The notes: generated by a model not told the origin, from the sequence alone. A stretch of DNA of 64,000 bases from Congeria kusceri (GCA_027627225.1 CM051024.1:41954725-42018724), one strand, 5' to 3'; numbered from the stretch's first letter, positions 26,901-38,604 are shown. Made by a program: numbers and translations.

Positions 26901-28469
26901 AAACTGAAAGAAACTCCAAACTCAAAATAAAATGATTAAAAAAAGCAATCATTTCAGCAAAATTCAATGAGAAATGTAGACATGCCTATTTGTTATTTAC
27001 ATGTTTTTCATTTGAAGAGGTAATGTTATGTTATACAACATTCATGCTTTTCAGAATTTATAAAAGCAAAACGCAGACAGCGGAGAAAGGTTGTTGGCGA
27101 AAAAAGAAAGTAAAACATGTACTTCATGAGTGCATTTTTTTAAACGGAATCATTTGTTTGAATGTAAATTCAATTTCCCTCCTTTAAACTTAATAATGTT
27201 GCTTTTTATTCAATAGTATACGACATCATAATAAAAGTTATTTTTTAAGAAACAAACAAATATGTTTTCAAGCTGTTTATATAACGTAATTATATACATG
27301 CCAGTTAACAAGTCAATCTGCAGAATAACTGACGAAGCGTAATAGTTAGAATTAATTGATTGTTAGTGCTTCGTGGCCCACTGAGTCAAAAGAAGGTGAT
27401 ACGATGCGTGCTCTCGATTTTCTAAACTACTGTTTTAAATTAATACATTGCAGCAATGTTTGTCAAAATATTCAGAATTCTGTAAGGCCATAGCTTAAAA
27501 AGAGTCAAACTTGCAGCAGATGATGTTTCTTCAAAATGGCTTCAGAGCACTTACAGCTAACAGGCACACACGAATATTTAGTGCATGTCATAAGATAATT
27601 AATCTTGAAAATGGTCATTATAAAAACTTTGAAAATCAAACAAAAACAATCCGTATAGCAAAATAGTAAAATCTGAAGAAAATTTAAAGAAAAAAAAATC
27701 AATACAGAGAAACATTATAATGGAAAATATATAATAAACAGTGTGCATTTCACATTTCAATGGAGTTCAACGTTCAAAATAAATATGTTCATAAATACAT
27801 TTTTAATATTACAATTTTATCAAACATATTTAGGCATATACGCCAATCCAACTTATTTACCTATTTGTTGTGATGATAGTTTAAGACATGTGACAAAAAT
27901 CCTCGCATAAAGACTAGATTTTATTCTTTAATTGGATTTAACAGACAAAGTGGATATTTTTAACAACATGAACCCTAGTTGTATTTGAAAGTACACCAAA
28001 TAATTATTTAAACATGTTAAGAAATTTAATTAAATGTTTGTGTGATCTTCTATTTAATAATTTGGTAAGAAACTACATTGCGAATACTCTGATGTGGAAT
28101 CGGGCTTAATTAACCCTCAGTTTCTACTTGTATGGCCCTTGTTTTATTACCCCTAAAAATCAATATCCCTGAGACGGACACAGATCTTATTCATCTGTTC
28201 ATCCTAATAATTCTTTTAAACGATAATAAAGTTATGCTTAGTTAAAGATCTGTACCTATACATTTCTATGTACCGCTGAACTATTGATAATCTTGTGACG
28301 CTTATGAAGCGTTTGCAACGCGAAACGATGGAATAAGCGCTTCAGTTCATATGCTTTAATATCTCAAGTTGAGACAATTATAAAAATGTTCTAAATTTCA
28401 AGGCAAAATTATTTGTCGAAAACTAATTTGTATATGACATTATTTAACATGTACGTTAAAAGAAAGTTG
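26901..28469. other. No gene seen
   Basis: AT-rich DNA with only short frames on either strand and no recognisable domains. No strong repeat structure was seen. Confidence 0.5.
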
Positions 28470-28920
28470 CTTTGCCTAAGTACGCAAATATAGCGAATCG
28501 TGTGCTTCGCCTTAATACTGCAAAAGTAGCATTCATAATACGCCGTAACTCAGCAAAAATGAACTTTCGGTTTCGAGTTTTTAACTGTATAATGAAACAA
28601 ATAATTCTCAAACCTCGTACTGTACACCAAATAGTTATTTTATGACAGCAAAACATGTCGTATATGTCGTTGATAAATATTAGGGACAGTTATGATTTAT
28701 CATTTTATCCGCGTGATAGTTATGAAACGCCATTCGCTTTTTTGACAAAAACGTATTTTTGATTTCGCCTTAATACTGCATATTAAACAATGGTCGCAAC
28801 AGCTTTCATATATAATTCACACAGCACATCATTTTAATGAAAACAACAAAGAAACACCAAACACATTTGTATTTAGTTATAATCGAATGACTATAGACGT
28901 TTGCTAGGTGACTGATGTTG
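28470..28920 (+). repeat. Dispersed 'CGCCTTAATACTGCA' repeat, long copy B
   Basis: Homologous in order to 23.21-23.70 kb. It includes two 'cgccttaatactgca' motifs (about 28.51 and 28.77 kb) and 'tttatgacagcaaa' between them. Confidence 0.65.
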
Positions 28921-29267
28921 ACAACTTACTGCTTCAGATAATACAAGTGAACATCGAGCATAGTTTTTTTTCAATAAGATGGTATAGCTTTAAAGCTTGT
29001 TTAATTATTCGACGTGGTAAAATACCACCATTTATCACATGCTATACCTTGTCTCCCGTATAATACAACCATTGCGAATATTTCTATCTTACACATCTGT
29101 AAGATAACATTCTAAACGTATTCATTGGCTAGATATTCTTTCACTGACCAATGGCATGTCGTTATTTTGGTGAAATGACGTCGTCAGCATGAAATGACGT
29201 CATGCAAATACACAACTTTTAGGATTTATCAACATGTTATGGTAAAATTATACTTTTCTTTCGTTTA

Positions 29268-29428
29268 AAAGCATGTGATAAAAAGATCTGACACTCGTGG
29301 TCATTTTATACCATATTTTATTAAATTCGTCCAGGAATTTCTTAAGTTAGCTCGCCAAAGGCTCGCTTACTAACAAAATTCCTGAACTCGTTTAATAATA
29401 TATGGTATGAAATGGCAGATCCTATATA
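29268..29428. mobile_element. Palindromic MITE
   Basis: The left half contains a 'ctgacactcgtggtcattt' segment, then 'ataccatattttattaaa' and 'ggaatttcttaagttagctc'. The right half returns the reverse complement: 'ctcgcttactaacaaaattc', then 'aataatatatggtatgaaat'. The centre is 'gctcgccaaaggctcgc'. The outermost right part is lost where the sequence runs into a short (TA)n tract (about 29423-29440). This foldback shape is typical of small non-autonomous elements in mollusc genomes. Confidence 0.7.
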
Positions 29429-29869
29429 TATATATATATGATTGTTTAAAAGATGAGGAGTCCATATGTTTAATGAAAATGCAATCCACCCAATCACCTT
29501 TTCTTACTCAGCTGAAAAAATTCTCGTGTCACAAACTAAGAATTCGTGATAGTTGCATGCAATTGATAATTATAACACTACGCAGTTATTTTTGCACAAC
29601 CTGTATCGATTGTTTAACGTCAGGAAGGTTTTTTTGTCAAAGTGAATAAACGTCGCTCGTGTTTTTATATAATTTCCAGTACACTACATGACAAATTTAA
29701 TTCGCCTTGAGGTTCCCTCTTTCCGCCTAATTTGCTCATAGAAGTGAATCTTTCTAAACATAAACATACACAATTTAACGAATTATAAACAAACTACATT
29801 TTTTGTGACATAATTTTAAAGTTTTAAATGTTTCCTAGTTTATACAAGCTCAGAGGTTGTATGGTGTAT

Positions 29870-30060
29870 TTTCTTGCATTTACTTCGTCTTAATTCCGAA
29901 AAAAAACCATATCTTCGACTTCCCCTTAATATTGCATGCAAGAAAACTAACCATTAACATAAATATGTAATTCACATAACAACTTATTTTCGTTATAGAA
30001 AACTACGAAAGACAAGCAATCAAACAATTCTAGTCAAATATATATGATTGATAAATACCT
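29870..30060 (+). repeat. Dispersed 'CGCCTTAATACTGCA' repeat, fragment
   Basis: Contains 'cttccccttaatattgcatg' and an 'atgtaattcacataacaa' segment, matching the second half of the long copies at 23.2 and 28.5 kb. Confidence 0.5.
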
Positions 30061-30364
30061 CGTCGTGGGTATATTGTCATGAATTGCATTTTGCCTGTTA
30101 TTATTACATGAACATACATGCAATTCAAACTGATTACTAGTTTGTTTTAGTTTTGTCATGACGGTATTGACATCTTACTGAGCATATCTACAATAAGTCT
30201 AATTAGTAAGTTAATTGTTAAATTGAGACTGCACGATTTTGTACGAAAATTATAATGTAAAACCATCCATTGATTCTCAGGATGGCAGTATATTTTAAAA
30301 ACAATATTATAAATAATGTTGATAATAATAGATGTTCAGAAATGTGTATAAAGAGAGAAATTTA

Positions 30365-30406
30365 AAACTAATATAATTCTTCGCTGCGCAGCGAGCTATT
30401 ATATAC
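30365..30406. repeat. Hairpin centred on a perfect 14-bp palindrome
   Basis: TCGCTGCGCAGCGA (30381-30394) is its own reverse complement, and the flanks 'atataattct' and 'agctattatat' extend the pairing with mismatches. It lies at the end of a 109-codon minus-strand frame (30307-30636) that I cannot assign to any family. The hairpin is GC-rich in an AT-rich setting and may be the core of a small element. Confidence 0.6.
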
Positions 30407-30884
30407 ATACTTTCACAGCGTTTATACAGATCTTCTGATGACTCATTCAAAACCAAATGTAGCCGTTGCTGTAGGATAAACGGATCTTGTATTGGCAGAA
30501 CATATATATTTGTATTATTCGATAAGAGAAATTGTGTTTGTCGATGTCGACGTTTAGTTATGTTATATAAAACGGGTTTTAGTGGGTAACTAAAGGGAGA
30601 TAAAATAACTATGCCACTCTTTAATTTGCAGTTCAAAATTTAAACACTAAAAGAGGAAATAGTATCACGATCGGATTCATTAAAACGATCGTACTAGTAT
30701 GAGTTAGATAGAATCAGTGACCGAAACACCAATATAAGGTTGAAGCCGGCCAATATTTCTTATTATTAAAGAATAAATACCCTTCGCCTTTTGTCCGCAA
30801 AAGTCGTATTTTCAGCATCTCGATTTTTTTTCAGAAACTAATACGTATGCACTGTGTATATAACATTATTTAACCCACACGTTA

Positions 30885-31080
30885 ACAGACAGGCATTTCG
30901 CCTTAATACTAAAAAATAACGAATCTTGCCATGAACGTCGCCTTAATACTGCAATAGAAGCACGTTAATAGACAGGCATTTCTCCTTAATACTGAAAAAT
31001 AACAAATCGTGTACGTCGACTTAATACTGCAAAAGAAGCAAACTTAAACATACAAGCTTGAATACCGTATAAAAAGTATA
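30885..31080 (+). repeat. Dispersed 'CGCCTTAATACTGCA' repeat, local cluster
   Basis: At least four variants of the motif lie within about 150 bp (near 30.90, 30.95, 30.98 and 31.02 kb). A phrase of about 70 bp beginning 'gttaacagacaggcatttc' appears twice in tandem. This is a small local tandem duplication of the dispersed family. Confidence 0.6.
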
Positions 31081-31230
31081 TCGATTGGAAGGATAGTGAG
31101 AAAGTGAAAAAAAATGTACATGTTTACGAATGAATAAAAACACTAAAAATGTCACAGTCATCATTTCACCAATTTAGTATAAATTAATAAAGGTATTCCA
31201 TAATCAGTTCAGCAGAACAATATACACTTA

Positions 31231-31358
31231 TTGACTAGAGGGCCATTGAATATGATCTGTTATTCACTTGTAGAAAGTCATATTGACCGAGGCGCAGCAG
31301 ATGTCAATATGTGTTTATGCCAGTGAATATCAATCATATTCTATGGCCCTCTAGTCAA
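31231..31358. mobile_element. Near-perfect palindromic MITE, 128 bp
   Basis: The outer 26 bp (31231-31256, starting TTGACTAGAGGGCCAT) and the last 26 bp (31333-31358) are reverse complements at 25 of 26 positions. Pairing continues inward with a few mismatches to an inner motif 'gtcatattgaccgaggcgca'. No coding capacity. Target duplication is not obvious. Confidence 0.85.
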
Positions 31359-31839
31359 CAACTTTTTTATTATTACATTATAAATTATCAGTTGTTTTTT
31401 TACTGACGTTACACGCACTTTTCGTTAAAAACGGTGAAATGTGCGCCAAAAGCACTTATACTGAAATGACGTGAATTCCGAAATAGAGTCGTTGTTATTG
31501 TTAAACCGAACTGTTTGTTGTAAGTGATGTCACTTAATGTATCAAGGCTGCGTTTTTGCAAACATTATCGTAACGTCTGGAAACGGGTACCGACGCTAGC
31601 TATTTTTAGCCCATTGAATATGACTGGGAAAAACCGAAAAGTCCATTGAATATGATATATATTTAATGTTGCCAGTCATGCTGTGGACCATTGGGAAGCC
31701 GTTTAATTATAGGTCATATAATAATACGTGTTAATGCCGTCGAGTTAAATACTACATTATGATACATTTAAATCCATTAACGTACACATGTAATTCACAA
31801 CAAAACGTTATTAGTCATTAATAAATGTTAGGAACACAT

Positions 31840-31932
31840 ACTTTTTATTTTCATTTCATCCGTGTAATAGTTAAGAAACGGATTTCGTCTTAATGCCGAA
31901 AAACAAAGTACGTGTGTTTGACTTCGCCTTAA
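31840..31932 (+). repeat. Dispersed repeat, left part of an interrupted copy
   Basis: Contains 'catttcatccgtgtaatagt', 'cgtcttaatgccg' and then 'gacttcgcctta', at which point a MITE is inserted. The copy resumes at 32339 with 'aactgcacatag', so the original 'cgccttaatactgca' motif was split by the insertion. Confidence 0.7.
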
Positions 31933-32338
31933 AGGGACCTATTAACAGATCGACAATTTTCAAAAATTTTGTTATAGATCCTAACAAGAAATTCTTCATT
32001 TTTTACAAACAAGAGAAATAACACTCATGAATAAGATATTTTTTTAATGCTAAGTAGTGAAATATAGAAAAATATCAGTGATGCATATACCTATATCACT
32101 CAGAGTGAGAGACTACTTTTTGGGGTCCCGATTTTATACAGTAAATGAAACGTTCCGCCATCGATGCCGGGCTCAAAACTGTGAAATTACGTCATTATTT
32201 GCGAGTCCCGGCGAAGGCAATATTTTTAATTTACTTTTTTTTAAAAATAATATTTGTTTTAGATTATTCCAGACGCTTTGGTTTTTGAAGTAAAGATATT
32301 TTTCAAAAATACGAAAATGTGTGAATACGTCCCTTTAA
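31929..32338. mobile_element. TTAA-flanked MITE nested in a dispersed repeat
   Basis: The element (31933-32334, about 402 bp) begins AGGGACCTATTAACAGATC and ends in ACGTCCCT. It is flanked by TTAA at 31929-31932 and 32335-32338. Removing it and one TTAA restores the host motif 'cgccttaa.actgcacat' with one substitution. TTAA duplication is the hallmark of piggyBac-type insertion, so this is probably a piggyBac-like non-autonomous element. The interior has no coding frame with recognisable domains. The first 60 bp also match the fragment at 26.48 kb. Confidence 0.8.
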
Positions 32339-32479
32339 AACTGCACATAGAAAATGTATCTCGCATTTGAAAGGTTTATTCCATTATATAACAAGATCTC
32401 ACCGCATATCACAAGTAGAAGGCCCTGTTTTTACTAAGCAGTTGAACTAAAATAGATGATTTCATATTTGTCTAAATTG

Positions 32480-32960
32480 ACGAAACTTACAGTTAATGCT
32501 TAGAAGATGTCCCGAGAGGACATTAGCAGCGAAGGGTCTTGTATAAGTTAGTGCATCTGACAGTCTTGAAAAGATCTGGTAGTTACTGCGGAATCGTGCG
32601 GACAGACCAAGCAGGACCAGTGTTGTTGCAGCTCGACCCTCTCTCTGTCTCTCTCTAAGTACTACACAAGGAAGTCGTGCGACGTCCGCAAGTGCACCTT
32701 GCATGCTTGCTACAGGAAAAAAATACGTAGAGTGCCTGTATGTTCATCACACGATGTTCGCAGGGTGCCCGCAGAATGTGTGATCGACGCAAGGCCGACG
32801 CATCAACTTAAGGGCTTTCGCTAATGTCTGTTGCGGTTGTTGCGGCCACCTTGCGATCGAGGAAAACACGCACGGGCGCCGTAGGTCCGACGCACGTTTT
32901 TGACAAAAACCTCGACGAAAGCCCGACGATAGGTCGACGCAACGCGGTTGTTACCGAGGC
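32480..32960. other. CpG-rich patch
   Basis: GC and CpG content rise sharply compared with the surrounding DNA. CGACG and CGACGCA motifs recur (for example 32778, 32891, 32925 and 32935), and a short (CT)n run lies near 32640-32657. Two minus-strand frames cross it (32462-32704 and 32808-33044); I recognise neither. It could be the edge of a transposon, a CpG island or a decayed exon. Confidence 0.4.
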
Positions 32961-33044
32961 TTTTTTTAGCTTTATAATTAACATCCATTGATAATACAGT
33001 AATAATTCAGTGTCAGGACAGGACAGGCCCAGTTGCCCAAGCAA

Positions 33045-34204
33045 ATACTCATTCTCAAGATCAACATTTAATAAGAGATTAATTTACATTATATAATTTG
33101 AGGTCAATTCTACAGGCAGCAAACTTCTGCGTAAGACAACCAGATAAGTTTCGTGTAATTTGCAAGACAATTCAAAAATAGTTGTCAACATTTCAGGAAA
33201 ATAAGCAGATTTGTTTTCTCCACTTTATTTACGGTCGCAATTGGAAATGGAACATGCATCGTTAGTGCCCTCAAATGCACACGACAGCAACTTGATATCA
33301 AGCTGTTTCGCAAATGTTTCTTATTTTCGTAAAAGTTTTTAAATGTTCTTTAAAAAAATAGTTTGACTTTTCGTGAAAACCTTGGTTTCGCGAAAAGTTA
33401 AAGACTTAGCATAACAGCCCCGACAGAGGGCCATGATTTGACTTTCTTGATAACCTGACAATACTTTAACGAAAGCTGCCAGAATATATCGCGAATTGTT
33501 TCCCAGTTTGTTTGTTTTTTGAAAATGTGTTTAAATTTCATGAAAATTTACTGTTTATCATAAACATAAGTGTGTTACTATATAATAAAATTATATGTTG
33601 ACAAATTTCTAAATGTAGGTAATTAAACGTTAAGATCAAAAGTCATACAACTTTATATATAAGCGTCGGTTTATTGCGAATTCATTTTCGTGCACAATAC
33701 AAATTCTAACATTTTGTATGCGAGCAATTAGAACTGATGTTATTCTCGTTTTGATTAATACTGTCGTCAATATATTTGTATAGGTTCTTGTGCAGACTGA
33801 TTATTTCCTTGATTTTTGGAAACGTTAATTTTACAATAGTCACCACGGCGTATAACCTCCTGCTAGTAAGACCTGTAAAAAATATGCTTTGATTAGTAAT
33901 AAATTAAGTATTCTACATAGTATGAATTGGATTGTTCCTGGAAAAGAAGTTTTTTCTGAAAGCTATTTACTGAGATTTCTTTTTTTTGTCTTGTTTGTGT
34001 TCGAATGTTAGTTGTAACCAGACGAAACTTGTCTATAACAACGAACTCAACTGTTATTACATTTATTACTCGTCTGGTTATTCTTGCGTATTCCGGAAAT
34101 ATTTGTAAATCAATCTAAAAATAGCATAGATGCAGACGCTAATAAGATGCGTAGCCTCTAACATGCGTGGGGGGGGGGGCTGTGGTATTCATGTTGTGCG
34201 CACA
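33045..34204. other. No gene seen
   Basis: AT-rich DNA. The only notable motif is a run of ten or more G just before the gypsy relic (about 34160-34171). Confidence 0.5.
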
Positions 34205-34591
34205 ACTATTTTGATGCAGATTTGTTTATTTTTACCCATCATATTTTTCAACGATTTCTACGTGCGATGCACACACCAGATCCGATCACAAAACTCTTCC
34301 CAGCTTTGTGTAATTTTGGCAAATCTATCAGAGATGTTATACCCTTCCCACCCGGCAAGTACAATGTTCATGAGACGTGGTGTTTCACAGCAATGGCAAG
34401 AGAAGAGGCTCTTCAGAACAGACACATGCAATACGTGAAGAAACTGTCTCTGCATACAAAACGTTGTTATTGAGGTACACCAGTATGACCAATATGTTAT
34501 TAGAGATGATGGTTCCAGACGTGTAACCCTGCGTTACCAGATAATTCTACATAAATACATCCCAGTGTATGTAGATTGTCCAGACTGATTG
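34205..34591 (+). pseudogene. Ty3/gypsy retrotransposon relic, integrase C-terminal region (copy 1)
   Basis: The plus-strand frame from about 34217 reads residues including HTPDPITKLFPALCNFGKSI, then AREEALQNRHM, which fit the end of the integrase core and the linker of Ty3/gypsy pol polyproteins. The frame closes at 34471. A second frame then carries CIQNVVIEVHQYDQYVIRDD and RRVTLR, typical of the integrase C-terminal tail, ending at a stop near 34588. The segment that normally lies between these motifs is shortened, so a deletion plus frame change has broken the gene. No reverse transcriptase, RNase H or gag is present nearby. Assignment rests on family motifs remembered, not on a search. 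Confidence 0.7.
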
Positions 34592-35115
34592 TTGATGCCG
34601 ACTTCACAGGTCTATGCCTACCCAACTCGAGGCTCCTACTCCATCTTGCAGGCCTAGAACACTGACACTGCGCGTATCCGTCTGTTACGAAAACACTTAC
34701 ACCTGTCGCTACACGGGGCACATCCGGGCTGATCACAAACCTGAGCATCTGATATCAGTTGACCTATGACTCCCCAAATTAGTCGGACTACCAGTCACCA
34801 GATGCCTGTTTCACATTCCATCATGCACATGTTCATTTGTAAAAATTGCTCATATGTTCAGCTGTTTCCTACTGCTATACGATACATGTACAATGTTTTG
34901 TTAACTTAACCTAGTTCTGTCATATAGAGCAGACTTCGATTTTTACATACTTACTACCCAAAGTGAGGGGGGGGGGAGATAGAGGATTTTAAATTTTAAA
35001 TAAAACTTTAGTTCAATCTTTGTATTTTTTTCAAATCTTGATCGTTGTTGGTAGATGCCAATGAAGTATACAGCAAATAGACCACATTCTTATTAAAATA
35101 AGTTGTCAGAACACT
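34592..35115 (+). repeat. 3' flank of gypsy relic copy 1
   Basis: Follows the pol stop. Its reverse complement matches most of 41.2-42.06 kb, for example 'cattccatcatgcacatgtt' and the 'cccaaagtgaggggg' tract near 34960. The other copy has about 340 bp more in the middle, so one copy has a deletion or the other an insertion. It may include LTR sequence, but no TG...CA boundary could be set. The minus-strand frame over 34500-34748 is a shadow of the coding strand. Confidence 0.65.
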
Positions 35116-35940
35116 TCTACTGTGTTCAAAATAATTACTAAATTGTTCAAAATATATTTAGAGTGATACTCGTAAAAGTCGTGTAATTTGTTGTATTTTG
35201 TTTTATAAATATGGTAATCTTTGAGGCACTTAAGCTACCCCTAAACATAGGCATTTATTGTACAAACATTCCATACAGTGTTTCTATATCATAAAGAACA
35301 TATTTGGGGGGTAAGACTTTGAAAAAAAAATTGATTTTGAATTTTTGTATGTTTTAAGCTCCACCCTACTGGCCAGATATTAATAAGCCAGTGGGCTTTT
35401 GAAATCAAGTGTCCGTTGTTGATGGTCAGATGTTGATGAGCTAGTTGGTAGTCAGTTAATCAATTTACCATTTAAATACAATGTAACTATTTAATGAAGC
35501 TAATGTTGACAAATGAAGAAAATAAAATTACTTCAATTGTTTAAGTTACTGCGTATCTCCGTGAATATATATTTAAGATTGTGAAATTAATAAATAATAG
35601 GTAAAATTTTAATTTACCAGTTATAATTTGGCCCTTTGTTTTGTTCGGAAAACATGTCAAACACAAACAAGAAACATTTAAATAATCATTTCTCAATTAT
35701 TGTTACTATGGTCGAGATAGACTTAGTACAGTCGCTTTACTATAATCCATGTTATACTAAAATGCAACACTTATTTTATGTTTACTTTTTCTTTTCTTTT
35801 TTTCTCATACATATTGCTTTGTTGTGTGTATTTAATTTTGTATGCTTTTTGTTTGGTGACTTATGTGTTATCTTGTTGTATTTCACAATTTAATCGTTCC
35901 TATTTGATGTATATTCACAAGTAACAATAACCTAGCAAGC
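35116..35940. other. No gene seen
   Basis: AT-rich. A hydrophobic 85-codon frame (35636-35893) consists mainly of Phe, Leu and Ile from T-rich DNA and is probably not a gene. Confidence 0.45.
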
Positions 35941-35944
35941 AAGC

Positions 35945-36640
35945 CTAGACAGGACCCATATGGGCCCCTTGAGGGTTTACATATGTGTTCCGTTTGGGCT
36001 ACCGATATGGGACCCACCCCAGAAAGTGCAACCGGGATTAAGATTGGTCCAATATGGGTTAAAATATGGGTCCACCTTGGGACCAATGTGGTCTCAACAT
36101 AGGACCATAATGGGCAAACACAGATGAGACCTTGATTGGATACCCACATGGGCCCCACCCCACAAAGTGCAACCGCGATTTACCTGGGTCCCATATGTGT
36201 TACAATATGGATCTAAAATGGGACCCATGTGGTCTCCACATGGGACCATAATGGGCAAACACAGATGGGACCTTGATGGGATACACACATGGGCCCCACC
36301 CCAGTAAGAGCAACCAGGATTTACGTGGGTCCCATATGGTTTACAATATGGGTCCACCATGGGACCCATGTGGTCTCAACATAGGACCATTATGGGCAAA
36401 TACAGTTGAGACCTTGATGGGAGACCCACACGGGCCCCACCCCAGAAAGTGCAACCTGGATTTACGTGGGCCCTATATGGGTTACAATATGGGTCTACCA
36501 TTGGACCCGTGTGTGGTCTCAACATGGGTCCATTATGGGCAAACACAAAAGGGACCTTGATGGGAGCCCCACATGGGCCCCATCGCAGAAAGTACAACCG
36601 GGAATTGCATGGGTCCCATATTGGTTGCAACAGAGATTGA
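35945..36640 (+). repeat. Tandem array, ~140-bp unit rich in CCCATATGGG-type palindromes
   Basis: The landmark 'ccccagaaagtgcaaccggg' and variants lie at 36017, 36148, 36299, 36440 and 36583, giving spacings of 131, 151, 141 and 143 bp. Each unit contains many copies of ATGGGNCC/GGNCCCAT words, so both strands look alike and open frames appear on both. These frames (up to 95 codons) should not be called genes. Confidence 0.85.
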
Positions 36641-37475
36641 TCCTAAGGGAAAACCTGAATAAAAGCTTTACTGAAAAAGTCCAAACATGATTCTCTGCAT
36701 AATCTGTCACTTACACAGAGGTAATTGTTGCGAAGCTGTTTGTAACATTCTATGGTTGTCCAACTTCAAGAACAGGACAATATAAATATAGGCTGTTAAT
36801 GGCCACAAGTAGTCCTGCTAACCATGTATTGTTATTAACGATCACATGTCTGTCAGATGCAGCTTTACAAAAACCAACACTTAACAAATGACATATTATT
36901 TGGAGTATAATTTTGTCCATATCATCAAAGCTTTAAGTTGGGGTAAGTTATTAATGTATTGATAATAAAACACTTAACATCATGTTGTAAAACATGCTAT
37001 TTTCCTATTCGGTAAACTTGACAAAACATAATATTTTAATAATAGTACACAAGAACACAAAATGCATCATGTAAGACAGATGTTCAAATAAGCATATCGA
37101 TAATCTACAATTATGTTTAATGTACCTTGCATAATGTACTTGTAATTATTATATATATGTCCTCATTTGTGATTAAAAAGGGTGCGTATTAAAATAAAGA
37201 TAGAGCTTAATACAAAACTTAAGTAATGGCAAATTACGAAAAACAAATAATTATGTATTATTGTATCTAATATAATGTTAAAATCAACATGAAAGTGTGC
37301 ATAGTAAGTTATCTATAGAGCATTGCCTTGTAAATATTAACTGCAAGTGAACATTACTTTTAAGTTTGGTTATAAACATACCTCAATCCGGTTTTGAAAC
37401 ATTACAAAAAGGATTTGCGACAACAACTAAACTGGCTAACAACATTGTCTAGATCCAGCTGTATTCCCTGAAGTT
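36641..37475. other. No gene seen
   Basis: AT-rich spacer without recognisable features. Confidence 0.5.
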
Positions 37476-37986
37476 TTAAAGGAACTTGTTCACAGATTTT
37501 CGCATTTTTTGAAGTATGCCATTTAAAGTATTAACTTGACAGATTTAAACATCGCAACTCAAAAAATTAAGTATAATAACAAGAAAAGTGTTTAGAAAAA
37601 AAAAAGAAAATTCAAAATTGGTCTCACCGTGGTTCGCACCCGGGACCTGCGTATAAAAAAGGCTATCGCCTTAACCACTCGGCCATTCCGAAGTCTGTAT
37701 TTCATCGTGAATTATTTACTTTATGCAAGTGTTCCACGTGATGTCAACAGTTTCAACGAAATCAACAGAAACACTCCAAATTATTCCATCATTTAGCGTT
37801 ACAAATGCTTTATAATTGTATCAATTTTAACTGATGATTAGACATAAACGAAACGGTTTTTACAGTGTATTTCTTGGTCCGTAGTGTTATATTGCTCCCG
37901 TTTATACACTGTTCTTATATTTTTGGAATCGGTAACAAAAAGTTGAAAAATTGTCAATTCGTCAATCTGTGAACAGGTCCCTTTAA
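37476..37986. mobile_element. TTAA-flanked MITE carrying a tRNA-like sequence
   Basis: The left end AGGAACTTGTTCACAGATT (37480-37498) and the right end (reading inward AGGGACCTGTTCACAGATT, to 37982) are 19-bp terminal inverted repeats that match at 17 positions. TTAA flanks both ends (37476-37479 and 37983-37986). The interior is about 500 bp with a tRNA-like Pol III promoter region on the minus strand. The termini place it in the same family as 31933-32334. It is probably mobilised by a piggyBac-type transposase in trans. Confidence 0.85.
37618..37693 (-). ncRNA. tRNA-like Pol III sequence (Ser/Leu-type A box), degenerate
   Basis: On the minus strand, an A box TGGCCGAGTGG (plus 37675-37685) is followed about 33 nt later by a B box GGGTGCGAACC (plus 37631-37641). 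The D-arm phrase 'ggccgagtggttaaggcg' is typical of tRNA-Ser and tRNA-Leu genes. Acceptor and T stems do not pair well and no clear anticodon loop is visible, so it is a tRNA-derived relic, not a working tRNA gene. It lies wholly inside the TTAA element. Confidence 0.7.
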
Positions 37987-38375
37987 TTAACAAACAACAA
38001 CAACAATAACAGTTAAAAGTCAGTACCAATTCCTGTTATTATGAGAAAAAGCCCAGCTGAACACCAAAATGTTAAACAAATTTTTTTTTGGCCCGTAGAA
38101 TCCTTTGGCTGATTAGGCAAACATTTTAATTTATGTATTGAATCATGCATGTAAATTTAAACATTTTTGTACAGCAAAAATGAATCTTGCAATTTTCAAA
38201 ACATGTTCAATATACAATTATTACCAAATTGCTTTATTGCGCATATGTAAATGATTACATATGATTTTAATAATATTATCTTGAACGACACAAACAGTCA
38301 ACGCATTCTCAACTTGAAGAAAAACAACATAAAATATGTCGATTCTTGTTAGTACTACACTAGCGTTTAAAATCG

Positions 38376-38604
38376 TTAGGCCAAAAGAAAAAAAAGTATG
38401 TGTTTCAGGCAACCCGACCCTACTTAACGACAAACCCTCGACCCTAAAGTTTTTAGCGACACTCTTTTTCCATGAAAGCCATATTTGTCAGATTTTAGTT
38501 GTTTTCGATGGTTTTGACCAAAATGTGTCTTAAAAAAAAAATCAATCCCGACCGTACCTAACTTTTTTGAGACCGTACCCCGAAAAACACATTTTTTGGC
38601 CTTA
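38376..38604. mobile_element. PIF/Harbinger-like MITE, TTA-flanked
   Basis: The element (38379-38601, 223 bp) begins GGCCAAAAG and ends TTTTTTGGCC. It is flanked by TTA on both sides (38376-38378 and 38602-38604), the 3-bp duplication expected for PIF/Harbinger elements. Subterminal sequences 'gtatgtgtttcaggcaaccc' and 'accgtaccccgaaaaacaca' are partly complementary. The 65-codon frame across it is not a gene. Its termini and CCCGACC-rich interior resemble the element at 24.7 kb. Confidence 0.75.
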
